From Empedobacter stercoris (GTDB lineage: Bacteria > Bacteroidota > Bacteroidia > Flavobacteriales > Weeksellaceae), in NCBI RefSeq assembly GCF_020281205.1, contig NZ_JACXZC010000012.1, positions 1-64,000 of the forward strand: a stretch of DNA of 64,000 nt, given 5' to 3'. Positions within the stretch are counted from its first letter, which is position 1, and each line of letters begins with the position of its first letter. Both the position numbers and the translations under genes were made by a program. Shown here piece by piece: positions 9,401-18,282 of this stretch. Below the pieces are notes generated by a model. That model ran no database searches. It was not told the DNA's origin and was given only the letters and a program-made list of their open reading frames with translations.

Positions 9401-10738
9401 ATGCAATATACATTTTCCCCAAGATTAAAAAATGCATCACTTATTCTAACAGTGATAGGTGTTGTGCTTTACGGGATAGGATTTTTCTTACATCAACAAG
9501 ATGTTGCTAATTCAACTGAATATATTAACGGTTTGATTGAAGCTCACCCAACTCAATTTTTTGGTGAGTATATTTCAGATTCATTTGCATCGATGAACAC
9601 AGATCATGATGCACATATGCACCATTTAGAGAATTTATTGAAAAATAGACCTTGGGCTGCTTTCTATGTACCTGCTTATTTAGCTTTTGGTATCGCAGCT
9701 TCAGCATTGTTTTTCTTATGTATTCAATTCGTAGCAAATGCAGGTTGGTCGATGGTAGTATCTCGTGTAATGGAAGCTGTAGCTTCTTTCTTACCAGTAG
9801 GTTCTGCTCTTTTAGCAATCATTGTTTTAGGATCTTATTTTCACATGAATCATTTATTCCACTGGATGGATGCTGATTTAATAGATCCAGACAATGCTAA
9901 GTATGACATCTTTATGGCGAACAAAGCACAGCTTTGGTTAAGTCCTAACTTCTGGTTAGTTCGTTGTATTATTTACTTGGTAGTATTATCTTTAATGTTA
10001 CCAGTTATTAAAAATGCAACTCGCAAATTAGATGAAACAAACGGAGACCTAAAAGTTTACGCTCAATTGTACAAAAAATCAGTTATTTATTTAGTGATTT
10101 TTGCACTTTGTTCTGCAGCTTTTGCATGGGATTTCGTGATGTCTTTAGATCCACACTGGTTCTCTTCTTTATTTATGTGGTACGGAATGGTTTCATACTT
10201 AGTTTCTGCGGTTTCTATTATGGCAATTATTTCAATCTACTTAAAAAGAAAGAATGCTTTACCATTATTCAATGATAACCACTTACATGATTTAACAAAA
10301 TATATGTTCGGTTTCTCATTATTATGGTCTTACTTATGGTTCTGTCAGTTTATGTTACAATGGTATGCAAACATTCCTGAGGAAGTTCAATATTTCCAAC
10401 AACGTATGGCGCAATATCCATTATACTACTGGATGTTAGTAATCAACTTAGTAGCTCCATTCTTGATTTTAATTTCATCAAGCATGAAACGTCGTTACCA
10501 AATCGTTTTCGTGATGGGATTTGTAATCATTATTGGACACTATTGGGATTTCTACAACCAAATTATGCCAGCAGCAGTTGGACCGTTCCACAATTTCGGA
10601 TTAATGGAAATAGGATCGTTAGTTGGAATTGGAGGATTATTTACATTCGTAGTAATGAATGCAGTTTCTAAATTAAACTTAGAAGCAAAAGGTCACCCTT
10701 ATTTCCACGAATCAAAAATTTATGAATATCCTTTCTAA
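9401..10738 (+). CDS. actF: alternative complex III subunit F, membrane protein
   Basis: A 445-residue polytopic membrane protein related to NrfD/ActC, with about ten hydrophobic segments. Conserved ActF features include the FAWDFVMSLDPHWFSS segment and the WSYLWFCQFMLQWYANIPEE segment. It is the last gene of the act operon and is followed by a strong terminator. No cytochrome oxidase genes follow, although in many Flavobacteriia coxB and coxA lie directly after actF. Confidence 0.93.
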   Translation: MQYTFSPRLKNASLILTVIGVVLYGIGFFLHQQDVANSTEYINGLIEAHPTQFFGEYISDSFASMNTDHDAHMHHLENLLKNRPWAAFYVPAYLAFGIAASALFFLCIQFVANAGWSMVVSRVMEAVASFLPVGSALLAIIVLGSYFHMNHLFHWMDADLIDPDNAKYDIFMANKAQLWLSPNFWLVRCIIYLVVLSLMLPVIKNATRKLDETNGDLKVYAQLYKKSVIYLVIFALCSAAFAWDFVMSLDPHWFSSLFMWYGMVSYLVSAVSIMAIISIYLKRKNALPLFNDNHLHDLTKYMFGFSLLWSYLWFCQFMLQWYANIPEEVQYFQQRMAQYPLYYWMLVINLVAPFLILISSSMKRRYQIVFVMGFVIIIGHYWDFYNQIMPAAVGPFHNFGLMEIGSLVGIGGLFTFVVMNAVSKLNLEAKGHPYFHESKIYEYPF

Positions 10739-10760
10739 TCTGAAAGATGTTATAAAATCT

Positions 10761-10793
10761 AAAAAGCTCGATACATATGTATCGAGCTTTTTT
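10761..10793 (+). terminator. act operon terminator
   Basis: A 16-bp perfect palindrome, AAAAAGCTCGATACAT / ATGTATCGAGCTTTTT, just after actF and before the convergent gene at 10813. It probably serves both directions. Confidence 0.85.
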
Positions 10794-10812
10794 ATTTTGT
10801 TAATAATGATTA

Positions 10813-11121
10813 TTATTTAATTGTTCTACGTTTAATTTCTAAATTCACAATAAATTGATCTACATCATCACCCATAGATAAATTTCCTACAACGTATACC
10901 CCCTTATCACCACTCTGATTATTAATTATTCCATAAACAGAAGATTCATCATCAGGATCTGACATTCCTTCGTAACGGTAAATACATACAATATCAAAAT
11001 GTTCAGGATTCTGCTTTAATTGTCCTTTTTCGATATTATAATCAATTGTAAAACCGTTTTCAGTTAACTCCGTTAAAGCTTCGTTAGTCGTTTTATAACG
11101 GTATTGAATTTTTTCTTTCAT
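10813..11121 (-). CDS. small conserved protein, paralog of the gene at 556-876
   Basis: A 102-residue protein of the same uncharacterised family as the gene at 556-876, carrying [20 protein letters not shown] and KGVYVVGNL. Homologs are often named phosphoribosylpyrophosphate synthetase, but no PRPP-binding motif is present. No signal peptide. The two paralogs flank the act operon in opposite orientation, about 9.9 kb apart. Function unknown. Confidence 0.75.
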   Translation of the reverse strand: MKEKIQYRYKTTNEALTELTENGFTIDYNIEKGQLKQNPEHFDIVCIYRYEGMSDPDDESSVYGIINNQSGDKGVYVVGNLSMGDDVDQFIVNLEIKRRTIK

Positions 11122-11189
11122 ATTTTAATGGTTTATGAATTGATTCTCAAATACTATTCCATTAAAGACAATTAAATTTTATTAAATTA

Positions 11190-11197
11190 TATTTTTG
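11190..11197 (+). promoter_or_regulatory. putative -7 element
   Basis: TATTTTTG fits TAnnTTTG 33 bases before the gene at 11230; no -33 TTG is seen. Confidence 0.3.
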
Positions 11198-11229
11198 GTA
11201 AGGTTCTTGTCTTACTCTTCACATTATAT

Positions 11230-11544
11230 ATGAAAGTGATGATGAAATTAACAGTTTTAAAGAAAATTAATTTAGTTGCAATCTTTGCACTTGCGGTTTT
11301 ATTTCTAACTTCTTGTGATGGTTCTACTACAATTTATGGTATTGAGCACACACATCATAAAAAGAAAAAGTATAAAAAGTATCCCAAATATGATGCAAGG
11401 TATGATAACCATAGAAATCTACCACCTGGACAACATAAAAAGATACATGGAGATAAGTCTGCGAAATATTATGCACCAGGACAACAAAAAAAGCATAATA
11501 AATATTACAAAAAGAAAAATCATCATAAACATTACGATGATTAA
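11230..11544 (+). CDS. small Lys/His/Tyr-rich lipoprotein
   Basis: A 104-residue lipoprotein with a signal ending in FLTSCDG. The mature part is extremely basic and His/Tyr-rich and holds a LPPGQHKKIHGDKSAKYYAPGQ block. This PPGQ-KKI ... KSAK--APGQ pattern is typical of a small Bacteroidota lipoprotein family that some databases call quinol oxidase subunit 4, with no resemblance to that subunit that I can see. Role unknown; metal or polyanion binding is possible from composition only. In-frame alternative starts MMK (11239 and nearby) exist. Confidence 0.7.
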   Translation: MKVMMKLTVLKKINLVAIFALAVLFLTSCDGSTTIYGIEHTHHKKKKYKKYPKYDARYDNHRNLPPGQHKKIHGDKSAKYYAPGQQKKHNKYYKKKNHHKHYDD

Positions 11545-11583
11545 CAAAAAAAAGGATTGAATACATTCAATCCTTTTTTTTGT
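11545..11583. terminator. bidirectional terminator
   Basis: AAAAAAAGGATTGAAT and ATTCAATCCTTTTTTT form a stem with T runs on both sides, placed between convergent genes (11230-11544 plus, 11604-12104 minus). Confidence 0.8.
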
Positions 11584-11603
11584 TTTAATATCTAAAAATC
11601 GGT

Positions 11604-12104
11604 TTAATCTAGAACTTCCATTTGTACGTTCAGAATTCCTGCACTCGTTGAACCTATAGATGTAAACGCTGCTTTACTCAAATCTAATAATCTTGATTTT
11701 GTATGCGGTCCCCTGTCGTTTATCTTTACAACTACAGATTTACCATTATTTGTATTTGTTACTTTTACTTTTGTACCGAAAGGTAATGTTTTATGAGCAG
11801 CTGTGAAGTTATTTTTATTGTATAATTCGCCACTCGAAGTTTTTTTGCCGTGAAATTTGTCTGCATACCAAGAAACTATTCCGCTTACTTTATTTCCAGC
11901 TTTCTCCACTATTTCTGTAACAGTTGTGTTGTCTATTTTATTTAAATCTGCTACTTTATTAAGGAAAGTAGATTTTAAATTTTTTGTATAAACTGATACC
12001 GGCAATGGTAAAGGACTTACTGTTGAAAAATTTGATTCTTCCTTTGCTTGTGCAAACGGAATAATCATCAGCATTACTAATAATGTTAAAAAATTCTTTG
12101 TCAT
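11604..12104 (-). CDS. rlpA: RlpA-family septal ring / double-psi beta-barrel protein
   Basis: A secreted 166-residue protein with a signal peptide cut after AQA and a C-terminal double-psi beta-barrel domain. RlpA hallmarks are GIVSWYADKFHGKKTSSGE, the AAHKTLPFGTKVKVTN block and VVVKINDRGPHTKSRLLDLS. Family members are lytic transglycosylases acting on naked glycan strands; the conserved Asp of the NDRGP motif is present. There is no SPOR domain here, unlike enterobacterial RlpA. It lies downstream of dnaG on the same strand, 247 bases away. Confidence 0.85.
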   Translation of the reverse strand: MTKNFLTLLVMLMIIPFAQAKEESNFSTVSPLPLPVSVYTKNLKSTFLNKVADLNKIDNTTVTEIVEKAGNKVSGIVSWYADKFHGKKTSSGELYNKNNFTAAHKTLPFGTKVKVTNTNNGKSVVVKINDRGPHTKSRLLDLSKAAFTSIGSTSAGILNVQMEVLD

Positions 12105-12351
12105 TCTTTAGTTTTTTCTGAATCAGTATCTAAAATAAGAATTATTGAATTTAATTAGACATGCATAGTATTTTTTATTGATTTTCAATTAATAAAACAC
12201 TTCTAATTCATTATTATCAGCTGTATTACCAATAGTTGTTAACGTTAAGTTAAAAAAAATGACACTTATTAAAATTTTTAAGAAAAGACTTTGATTAATC
12301 GTTAATTTATAGATTATTAGGTTAATACGGAATATTTAACAAACGCGTGAA

Positions 12352-14295
12352 TTAAATTACACGATTAAGATGTTGATTTAAGATATTTTTCAAACCAGTA
12401 AAATGCATAATCTGTTGAAGAATTTGGTTCGTTTCTTCAATTGATAAATCAGTGTTTTTGGTTTGTTGCATTAACTCTTTTATCACATTATCGATGTAAA
12501 TAATCTTGAAACGTAATAAGACATCGAACAAATCTTTGTGTACAAACTCTTCTTTCTTTTTGATATTGATACCTTGTTTTATCGTCCAATTTTCACTTAA
12601 ACTATGTTTTTCCATCATCATTTCAGAGGCAAGATTTACAATTTCGGGATTGCTTAATCGAGAAAAATAAGTTCCTGTTCGTAGTTCATCATTTTCTAAA
12701 CCAATTTTTACATCATCCAAAATCGATTGAAAAAGTGGATTACTCAAACTCAAATTGTTTTCTTCAAATTGGGTAATGATTTCTTGGTTAACCGTTGTTT
12801 TATATAGTTCGTTGTTTTCGTTCTTTAAATCAACTTCCAAATCACCAAATTGCATGATAAGCTTAATAATTTCATTCTCTACAGTTTGCTGTGCATTGAT
12901 AACTTCTTTTGTTGAAGGAACGATTGAAATGGCTGGTTTTTTTGTTCTCGACTGATCGGTGATATGAGAAGAAGAGGTCGATTTGTCATTAGAATTTTGT
13001 AATTGAGCCAATTCTTTGAACAAAACTTCTTCACGAATTTCCATTATTTTAGAAGTTTCCGCAATATAAACTTCTTGTTTAATAATATTTGGAATCAATG
13101 AAATTGATTTGACAATTTCACGAATTAATTCAGCTTTTTTGATTGGATCATTTTTCGCATCTTCTAATAAAACATTTGCTTTGAAACGAATAAAGTCTGT
13201 TGCATTTGATTTTATATAAGCTTCAATTTCTGTTGTCGAATGTTTCTTAGCAAAAGAATCCGGGTCTTCACCTTCTGGTAACAATAGAATTTTTACGTTC
13301 ATTTCTTGTTCCAGAATCATATCTATTCCTCGGAAAGAAGCTTTAATACCAGCATTATCACCATCATACATCACGACGATATTTTCTGTTAAACGTTTTA
13401 TCAAACGAATTTGTTCATTTGTTAGCGCTGTTCCAGAACTTGCCACTACGTTTTGTATCCCTGCTTGATATAAAGAAAGTACATCAGTATAACCTTCAAC
13501 TAAAAAACATTGATCGGCTTTTGTAATATGTTGTTTTGCCTGAAATAAACCATAAAGTGTTTTACTTTTGTGGTAAATTTTATTTTCGGGAGAATTTAAA
13601 TACTTTGCAGCTTTGGCATCATTACGTAGAATACGCCCTCCAAAACCTAATGTTCTTCCAGAAAAACTGTAAATAGGAAACATGACACGTTCGCGAAATT
13701 TATCATATTTTTTATGATCTTCTTTAAACGTAGCTAAACCAGCTTCCTCAATTAATTCTTTTGAATATCCGTTTTTTAAAGCATGTTCTGCTAATGCATC
13801 CCATTGTTTTGGTGAATAACCGAGTTCAAATTTATCAATCGTTTCTTTTGTAAAACCGCGTTCGCGGAAATAGCTAAGACCAATTAAATTTCCTTCTTCG
13901 GAATTATGTAATTGATTCACAAAGAATTTCTTTGCAAAATCAGTCAAAATATATAAACTTTCTCGTTCTTTTTCTTCTTGCTGTTGCTCAAAATTATATT
14001 CTCCATCTTCTTCAATTTCGATGTTATAACGTTTTGCCAACCATCGCAAAGCTTCAGGATAGGTAAACTGTTCAACTTCCATTAAAAAAGTGACAACATT
14101 TCCTCCTCTACCTGATGAAAAATCTTTCCAAATTTGTTTAGCAGGTGATACGACAAAAGAAGGAGTTTTTTCATTGCCAAAAGGCGAAAGTCCTTTTAAA
14201 CTGGAACCTGCACGTTTCAGAGTAACAAAATCACCAACAACTTCTTCTACACGAGCTGTTTCGAAGATTATATCTATTGTTCTTTGAGAAATCAA
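12352..14295 (-). CDS. dnaG: DNA primase with degenerate zinc-binding domain
   Basis: DnaG (647 residues) makes RNA primers for DNA replication. Order: N-terminal CHC2-like domain, catalytic core with YLNSPENKIYHKSKTLYG and the TOPRIM motifs FLVEGYTDVLSL and MYDGDNAGIKAS, then a helicase-binding C-terminus. In the zinc domain the normal Cys-His ... Cys-Cys ligands are replaced: the PFH position reads SPFGNEKTPSF and the CFGC position reads DFSSG, so all four ligands are gone. I recall the same loss in other Flavobacteriia, so it is a lineage trait rather than damage. Confidence 0.93.
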   Translation of the reverse strand: MISQRTIDIIFETARVEEVVGDFVTLKRAGSSLKGLSPFGNEKTPSFVVSPAKQIWKDFSSGRGGNVVTFLMEVEQFTYPEALRWLAKRYNIEIEEDGEYNFEQQQEEKERESLYILTDFAKKFFVNQLHNSEEGNLIGLSYFRERGFTKETIDKFELGYSPKQWDALAEHALKNGYSKELIEEAGLATFKEDHKKYDKFRERVMFPIYSFSGRTLGFGGRILRNDAKAAKYLNSPENKIYHKSKTLYGLFQAKQHITKADQCFLVEGYTDVLSLYQAGIQNVVASSGTALTNEQIRLIKRLTENIVVMYDGDNAGIKASFRGIDMILEQEMNVKILLLPEGEDPDSFAKKHSTTEIEAYIKSNATDFIRFKANVLLEDAKNDPIKKAELIREIVKSISLIPNIIKQEVYIAETSKIMEIREEVLFKELAQLQNSNDKSTSSSHITDQSRTKKPAISIVPSTKEVINAQQTVENEIIKLIMQFGDLEVDLKNENNELYKTTVNQEIITQFEENNLSLSNPLFQSILDDVKIGLENDELRTGTYFSRLSNPEIVNLASEMMMEKHSLSENWTIKQGINIKKKEEFVHKDLFDVLLRFKIIYIDNVIKELMQQTKNTDLSIEETNQILQQIMHFTGLKNILNQHLNRVI

Positions 14296-14458
14296 ATTGA
14301 ATTATTTTTGAGGGATGAAACCAGATTTATTTTTCAAAATTATAACTTTTTATTGATATCAATTCATCTTTCTCAAAAGCATTGTAGAAAAGATTTTTAA
14401 CATATTTCAATTTTGGTATGGTATTCGTGTAATACGAGGAAACTTGAAATTAAATTTT

Positions 14459-15241
14459 ATGAAATCAACAATCTTAAAAATATCTTTTGCAGCAATTTTA
14501 GCAACAGGATTTTTAACATCTTGTTCTACGATAAATAATATGGGTGGAAATACAGAAACGACTAACACAACTTCTATTTTAGGTAAATGGGAATTAAGTC
14601 ATGTTAATTCTATGAAAGCAGCAACATTGGTAGAAGCATATCCAATGGGTGTTCCTTATCTTAATTTTGTTTCAACTAATATGTTAAATGCTTCTGACGG
14701 ATGTAACACATTAAACGGAGGGGTTAAAATTTCAGGAAATGAAATTACTTTCGGAAATATGATGTCTACGATGAAAGCATGTGAGAATGTAGAAGATTCA
14801 AATTTCAGTTCAAAATTAAACGGAAAATTAAAATATTCAATTTCAGATAATAAATTATTATTAATTCAAGACGATATCGTTGTAATGACTTTTGTTCGTC
14901 CAGGGAATTTAGCAGGTTCTTGGGAATTAGAAGAATTTATTGGTAGAGATAGAAGTGCAAAATCTTTGGATGATCGTTTTCCAAATCAGAAACCAACTTT
15001 AACGTTCCAAAATAATAAAGTTTCTGGAAATGATGGATGTAATAATTTATCAGGTGCTTATTTAGCTGTTGGAAATTCACTTACAGTGAAAAATATTGCG
15101 ACAACACGTATGGCTTGTCAAGGTGTAGATGCTGATGCGTTTGGAGAGCGTTTTAACAATGTAAACAAATATGAAATTCAAAACGGAAAATTAGTTTTGT
15201 TTGCGAATGATGTTAAAACAATGGTTTTCAAGAAAAAATAA
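14459..15241 (+). CDS. lipoprotein with two META (HslJ-like) domains
   Basis: A lipoprotein of 260 residues with a signal ending in FLTSCST. Two tandem META domains follow: the first opens with LGKWELSHVN and has a SDGCNTLNGG core, the second opens with AGSWELEEF and has a NDGCNNLSGAY core; each also has a later MKAC or MACQG cysteine. META domains occur in heat-shock-related HslJ and envelope stress proteins. ATG 14459 is preferred to a TTG at 14444. It is probably an outer- or periplasmic-membrane lipoprotein of unknown exact role. Confidence 0.8.
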   Translation: MKSTILKISFAAILATGFLTSCSTINNMGGNTETTNTTSILGKWELSHVNSMKAATLVEAYPMGVPYLNFVSTNMLNASDGCNTLNGGVKISGNEITFGNMMSTMKACENVEDSNFSSKLNGKLKYSISDNKLLLIQDDIVVMTFVRPGNLAGSWELEEFIGRDRSAKSLDDRFPNQKPTLTFQNNKVSGNDGCNNLSGAYLAVGNSLTVKNIATTRMACQGVDADAFGERFNNVNKYEIQNGKLVLFANDVKTMVFKKK

Positions 15242-15264
15242 TTTGATTTAATTCATAAATCATT

Positions 15265-15292
15265 AAAGCTGTCATTTTTTGACAGCTTTTTT
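15265..15292 (+). terminator. intrinsic terminator after the META lipoprotein
   Basis: AAAGCTGTCA (15265-15274), a T5 loop, TGACAGCTTT (15280-15289) and a T run. Its right arm overlaps the -33 element of the next promoter. Confidence 0.8.
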
Positions 15293-15305
15293 ATTTTTAT
15301 ATTTG
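15279..15305 (+). promoter_or_regulatory. promoter of the lpxD-like gene
   Basis: TTG (15279-15281), 16 bases, TATATTTG (15298-15305), 23 bases before the ATG. Good match to the flavobacterial consensus, with a slightly short spacer. Confidence 0.55.
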
Positions 15306-15328
15306 TAGACTTTTAAAAGTAGAGAAAG

Positions 15329-16255
15329 ATGAAATTTCCACAAACACATAAATTAAAAGATATTGCATCTATTATAGATGCGAAATTTATTGGAAACGAA
15401 AATTTTCCAGTTGAAGGAATCAATGAAATTCACCGTGTAGAAGAGGGAGATATTGTATTTGTTGACCATCCTAAATATTACGATAAAGCATTACAATCTA
15501 ATGCAACAATTGTTTTAATTAATAAAGAAGTTGATTGTCCAGAAGGAAAAGCTCTGCTGATTTCTGATGATCCATTTCGTGATTTTGTAAAGATTGGCCA
15601 ATATTTTTTACCATTTCAACCATCAAATAAGCAAATTTCTGATTCAGCAGAAATAGGGGAGGGGACAATTATTCAACCAGGTGCTTTCATTGGAAACCAT
15701 GTTAAAATTGGTAAAAATTGTGTGATTCATTCTAATGTTTCAATTAACGATCATGCGATTATCGGAGATAATGTTATTATTCGTTCAGGAACTGTTTTGG
15801 GTGCAGATGCTTTTTATTACAAAAATCGTGAAACGGGTTATGATCGTTTAAAATCTGTCGGAAATGTAATTATTGAAAATCATGTCGAAATTGGTGCAAA
15901 CTGTACAATAGATAGAGGAGTATCTGCCTCAACAATTATTGGTGAAGGAACAATTATGGATAATCTAATTCAGATTGGTCACGATACGATTATTGGTAAA
16001 AAATGTTTGATTGCTTCTCAGGTAGGAATTGCAGGATGCGTAAATGTAGAAGACGAAGTTTCTATTTGGGGACAAGTTGGGATTACGAGTGGTGTAACTA
16101 TAGGTACAAAAGCAGTCTTATTAGCACAAGCAGGTGTAAGTAAATCTTTGGAAGGAGGGAAAACTTATTTCGGAACTCCGGCAGAAGAAGCAAGAGGATT
16201 GTATAAAAAAATAGCAGCCACAGAGATAATGGTACGCGATTATAGAAAAAAATAA
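15329..16255 (+). CDS. lpxD: LpxD-like UDP-3-O-acylglucosamine N-acyltransferase
   Basis: A 308-residue left-handed beta-helix acyltransferase. The N-terminal uridine-binding-like domain (to about residue 95) is followed by hexapeptide repeats (IGEGTIIQPGAFIGNHVKIG and onward), the LGADAFYYK segment, and the catalytic-type histidine in IQIGHDTIIG. LpxD adds the second 3-hydroxyacyl chain in lipid A synthesis. It is shorter than the usual 340 residues. Flavobacteriia often carry two LpxD-like proteins, one near sucD as here, so this may be the second copy with a different acyl substrate. Confidence 0.82.
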   Translation: MKFPQTHKLKDIASIIDAKFIGNENFPVEGINEIHRVEEGDIVFVDHPKYYDKALQSNATIVLINKEVDCPEGKALLISDDPFRDFVKIGQYFLPFQPSNKQISDSAEIGEGTIIQPGAFIGNHVKIGKNCVIHSNVSINDHAIIGDNVIIRSGTVLGADAFYYKNRETGYDRLKSVGNVIIENHVEIGANCTIDRGVSASTIIGEGTIMDNLIQIGHDTIIGKKCLIASQVGIAGCVNVEDEVSIWGQVGITSGVTIGTKAVLLAQAGVSKSLEGGKTYFGTPAEEARGLYKKIAATEIMVRDYRKK

Positions 16256-16278
16256 TTTTTTTATGATTATATTTTTCA

Positions 16279-16303
16279 AGCCGAGCACCTGCTCGGCTTT
16301 TTT
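16279..16303 (+). terminator. intrinsic terminator after lpxD
   Basis: AGCCGAGCA / TGCTCGGCT stem with a 2-base loop and a T6 tract. Confidence 0.85.
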
Positions 16304-16394
16304 ATGATAAATATCTTATAGATTTTTGTCTTGTTTCGATAATTAGATAGTGTATTTTTTACATCGAATATTTTTTAAAATCCAAAACTCCTTT

Positions 16395-16402
16395 TATATT
16401 TG
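16395..16402 (+). promoter_or_regulatory. -7 element of sucD
   Basis: TATATTTG matches TAnnTTTG, 18 bases before the ATG at 16421. No clear TTG at -33. Confidence 0.45.
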
Positions 16403-16420
16403 TGTAAATTAAAAATCACA

Positions 16421-17290
16421 ATGTCTGTATTAGTAAACAAAGATTCAAAAATAATCGTTCAAGGGTTCACAGGAAAAGAAGGAACTTTTCATGCTGAGCA
16501 AATGATTGAATATGGAACAAACGTAGTAGGAGGTGTAACTCCAGGTAAAGGTGGGCAAACACATTTAGGTTTACCAATTTTTAATACAGTGAAAGATGCT
16601 GTTGTTGAAGCTGGAGCTGACGTTTCTATTATTTTCGTTCCACCAGCATTCGCAGCTGATGCTGTTATGGAAGCTGCAGAAGCAGGTATCAAAGTAATTA
16701 TCTGTATTACAGAAGGTATTCCTGTAGAAGATATGGTAAAAGTACAAGCGTACGTTGACCAAAGAGATGTAACATTAATTGGACCGAACTGTCCAGGTGT
16801 TATTACATCAGGTGAAGCGAAAGTTGGTATTATGCCAGGATTTATTTTCAAACCAGGTAAAGTTGGTATCGTTTCTAAATCAGGAACTTTAACGTACGAA
16901 GCTGCTGACCAAGTTGTAAAAGCTGGTTACGGAATTTCTACAGCAATCGGAATTGGCGGAGATCCAATTATTGGAACAACTACTAAAGAAGCCGTTGAAT
17001 TATTTATGAATGACCCAGAAACGGAGTGTATCGTAATGATTGGTGAAATTGGTGGTCAATTAGAAGCTGAAGCTGCTCGTTGGATTAAAGCGAATGGTAC
17101 AAAACCAGTTGTAGGATTTATTGCAGGACAAACTGCACCAAAAGGACGTACAATGGGACATGCCGGAGCTATCGTAGGTGGAGCTGATGATACAGCGCAA
17201 GCTAAAATGGCGATTATGACAGAATGTGGAATTCATGTGGTGTCTTCTCCTGCTGATATCGGAGCTAAAGTTGCTGAAGTTTTAGGATAA
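16421..17290 (+). CDS. sucD: succinyl-CoA ligase (ADP-forming) subunit alpha
   Basis: SucD (289 residues) forms with SucC the enzyme that converts succinyl-CoA to succinate with ATP formation. Visible features are the CoA-binding Rossmann part ([16 protein letters not shown]), [19 protein letters not shown], and the active-site histidine region GHAGAIVGG. The ATG at 16421 is chosen over an in-frame TTG at 16400 that overlaps the -7 element. sucC is not adjacent and not in this window. Confidence 0.95.
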   Translation: MSVLVNKDSKIIVQGFTGKEGTFHAEQMIEYGTNVVGGVTPGKGGQTHLGLPIFNTVKDAVVEAGADVSIIFVPPAFAADAVMEAAEAGIKVIICITEGIPVEDMVKVQAYVDQRDVTLIGPNCPGVITSGEAKVGIMPGFIFKPGKVGIVSKSGTLTYEAADQVVKAGYGISTAIGIGGDPIIGTTTKEAVELFMNDPETECIVMIGEIGGQLEAEAARWIKANGTKPVVGFIAGQTAPKGRTMGHAGAIVGGADDTAQAKMAIMTECGIHVVSSPADIGAKVAEVLG

Positions 17291-17310
17291 GAAAAATTCT
17301 TTCTAAATAT

Positions 17311-17343
17311 AAAAGGAACTCAATTTGAGTTCCTTTTTTTTTA
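17311..17343 (+). terminator. intrinsic terminator after sucD
   Basis: AAAAGGAACTCAA / TTGAGTTCCTTTT stem followed by a long T run. Confidence 0.85.
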
Positions 17344-17349
17344 TAACTT

Positions 17350-17617
17350 TTATTCAAACCAATATTTACTCATTTCCTCTAAGAAAATTGGATCATTAAT
17401 AGGAAAAATATCGTCAATAATAGAATCAATTCCACAACTTGGACAAATTGCAGTTTCATCTTTTTCCATCTATTTCTTCAATAAATTCTTTGATTTCAGT
17501 AGTAGATAAAATTTCTTTACAACAAAAACATGCGCAACTATTAGTATTCAATATTTTTGATTTATTGAATATAGACGCTTTGTGAGCTTGTTTCAAAAAT
17601 TCAATAGAATACTTCAT
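17350..17617 (-). pseudogene. frameshifted small zinc-ribbon-type cytoplasmic protein
   Basis: On the minus strand ATG 17617 begins a frame (MKYSIEFLKQAHKASIF ... CACFCCKEIL ... EIKEFIEEID) that stops early after GKR. The continuation in another frame reads DETAICPSCGIDSII ... FLEEMSKYWFE and stops at 17350. Together they match a roughly 90-residue family with paired CxxC motifs that is common in Bacteroidota. The span is 268 bases, one more than a multiple of three, so one extra base near the G/A run at about 17464-17471 explains the break. It lies just downstream of the DUF4240 gene on the same strand. Confidence 0.7.
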
Positions 17618-17622
17618 AAAAT

Positions 17623-18282
17623 TTACAAAAACTCATCTTCATCATCAAAATCATCCTCTGTTTCGTCGTCATCAGGAGAATAATCTTCGATAAAAACCTT
17701 GAATAATCTTGGGCAAATAACTTGAAGATTGGTTAAATTCTCGTCATCCCAATCAAAGTCTGGTTTTGGAAATTCTTCAGTAAAGAATTTCATACATTCT
17801 TGATCAATAAAATCAAAAAAATCATTTTCGAATTTACAATAGAAAACATTATTTGCAATTAAGTGAAAAGTTTCGAATTCGAACAAATCATCTTCATTGA
17901 AACCTTCTTCAAAAAAATCTGCCAAATAATCTGGATTTAAAATCGCTTTTTCAAACAATTCTTTTCCTTGAGAAATAATCCAATTTTTGAAATAATAAAA
18001 ATGTTCAGGATTTGTACCGTCATTCATAATACAAGACGCACACCAAACCTCTGGTAAATGCAATGTGTAAGCAAAAAAATCTAATCGAAGTTGAAAACCA
18101 ATAATATCTTCGGCAGTTAGAACATCTAATTCTTGCATCAAAGCTAATTCTTGGTCTTGCAGATTATTGGCATCGATCAACGAATTTTCTATAATTTGCC
18201 AAAACAGATCTTCTTCGAGCATACGAGAAACTCGTTCTGGTGGTAGAGTTGACGAATTAAACAAATCATCTAAAAAATCCAT
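17623..18282 (-). CDS. DUF4240 domain-containing protein
   Basis: A 219-residue acidic cytosolic protein. The N-terminal two thirds match DUF4240: EEDLFWQIIENSL, the LTAEDIIGFQLRLD helix, LPEVWCASCIMND and the YFKNWIISQGKELFEKAI block. The C-terminus is extended and ends in a run of Asp/Glu. DUF4240 proteins have no assigned biochemical role; they often sit near toxin-immunity loci in other bacteria. The stop lies five bases before the frameshifted zinc-ribbon gene, which suggests a former two-gene operon. Confidence 0.75.
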   Translation of the reverse strand: MDFLDDLFNSSTLPPERVSRMLEEDLFWQIIENSLIDANNLQDQELALMQELDVLTAEDIIGFQLRLDFFAYTLHLPEVWCASCIMNDGTNPEHFYYFKNWIISQGKELFEKAILNPDYLADFFEEGFNEDDLFEFETFHLIANNVFYCKFENDFFDFIDQECMKFFTEEFPKPDFDWDDENLTNLQVICPRLFKVFIEDYSPDDDETEDDFDDEDEFL

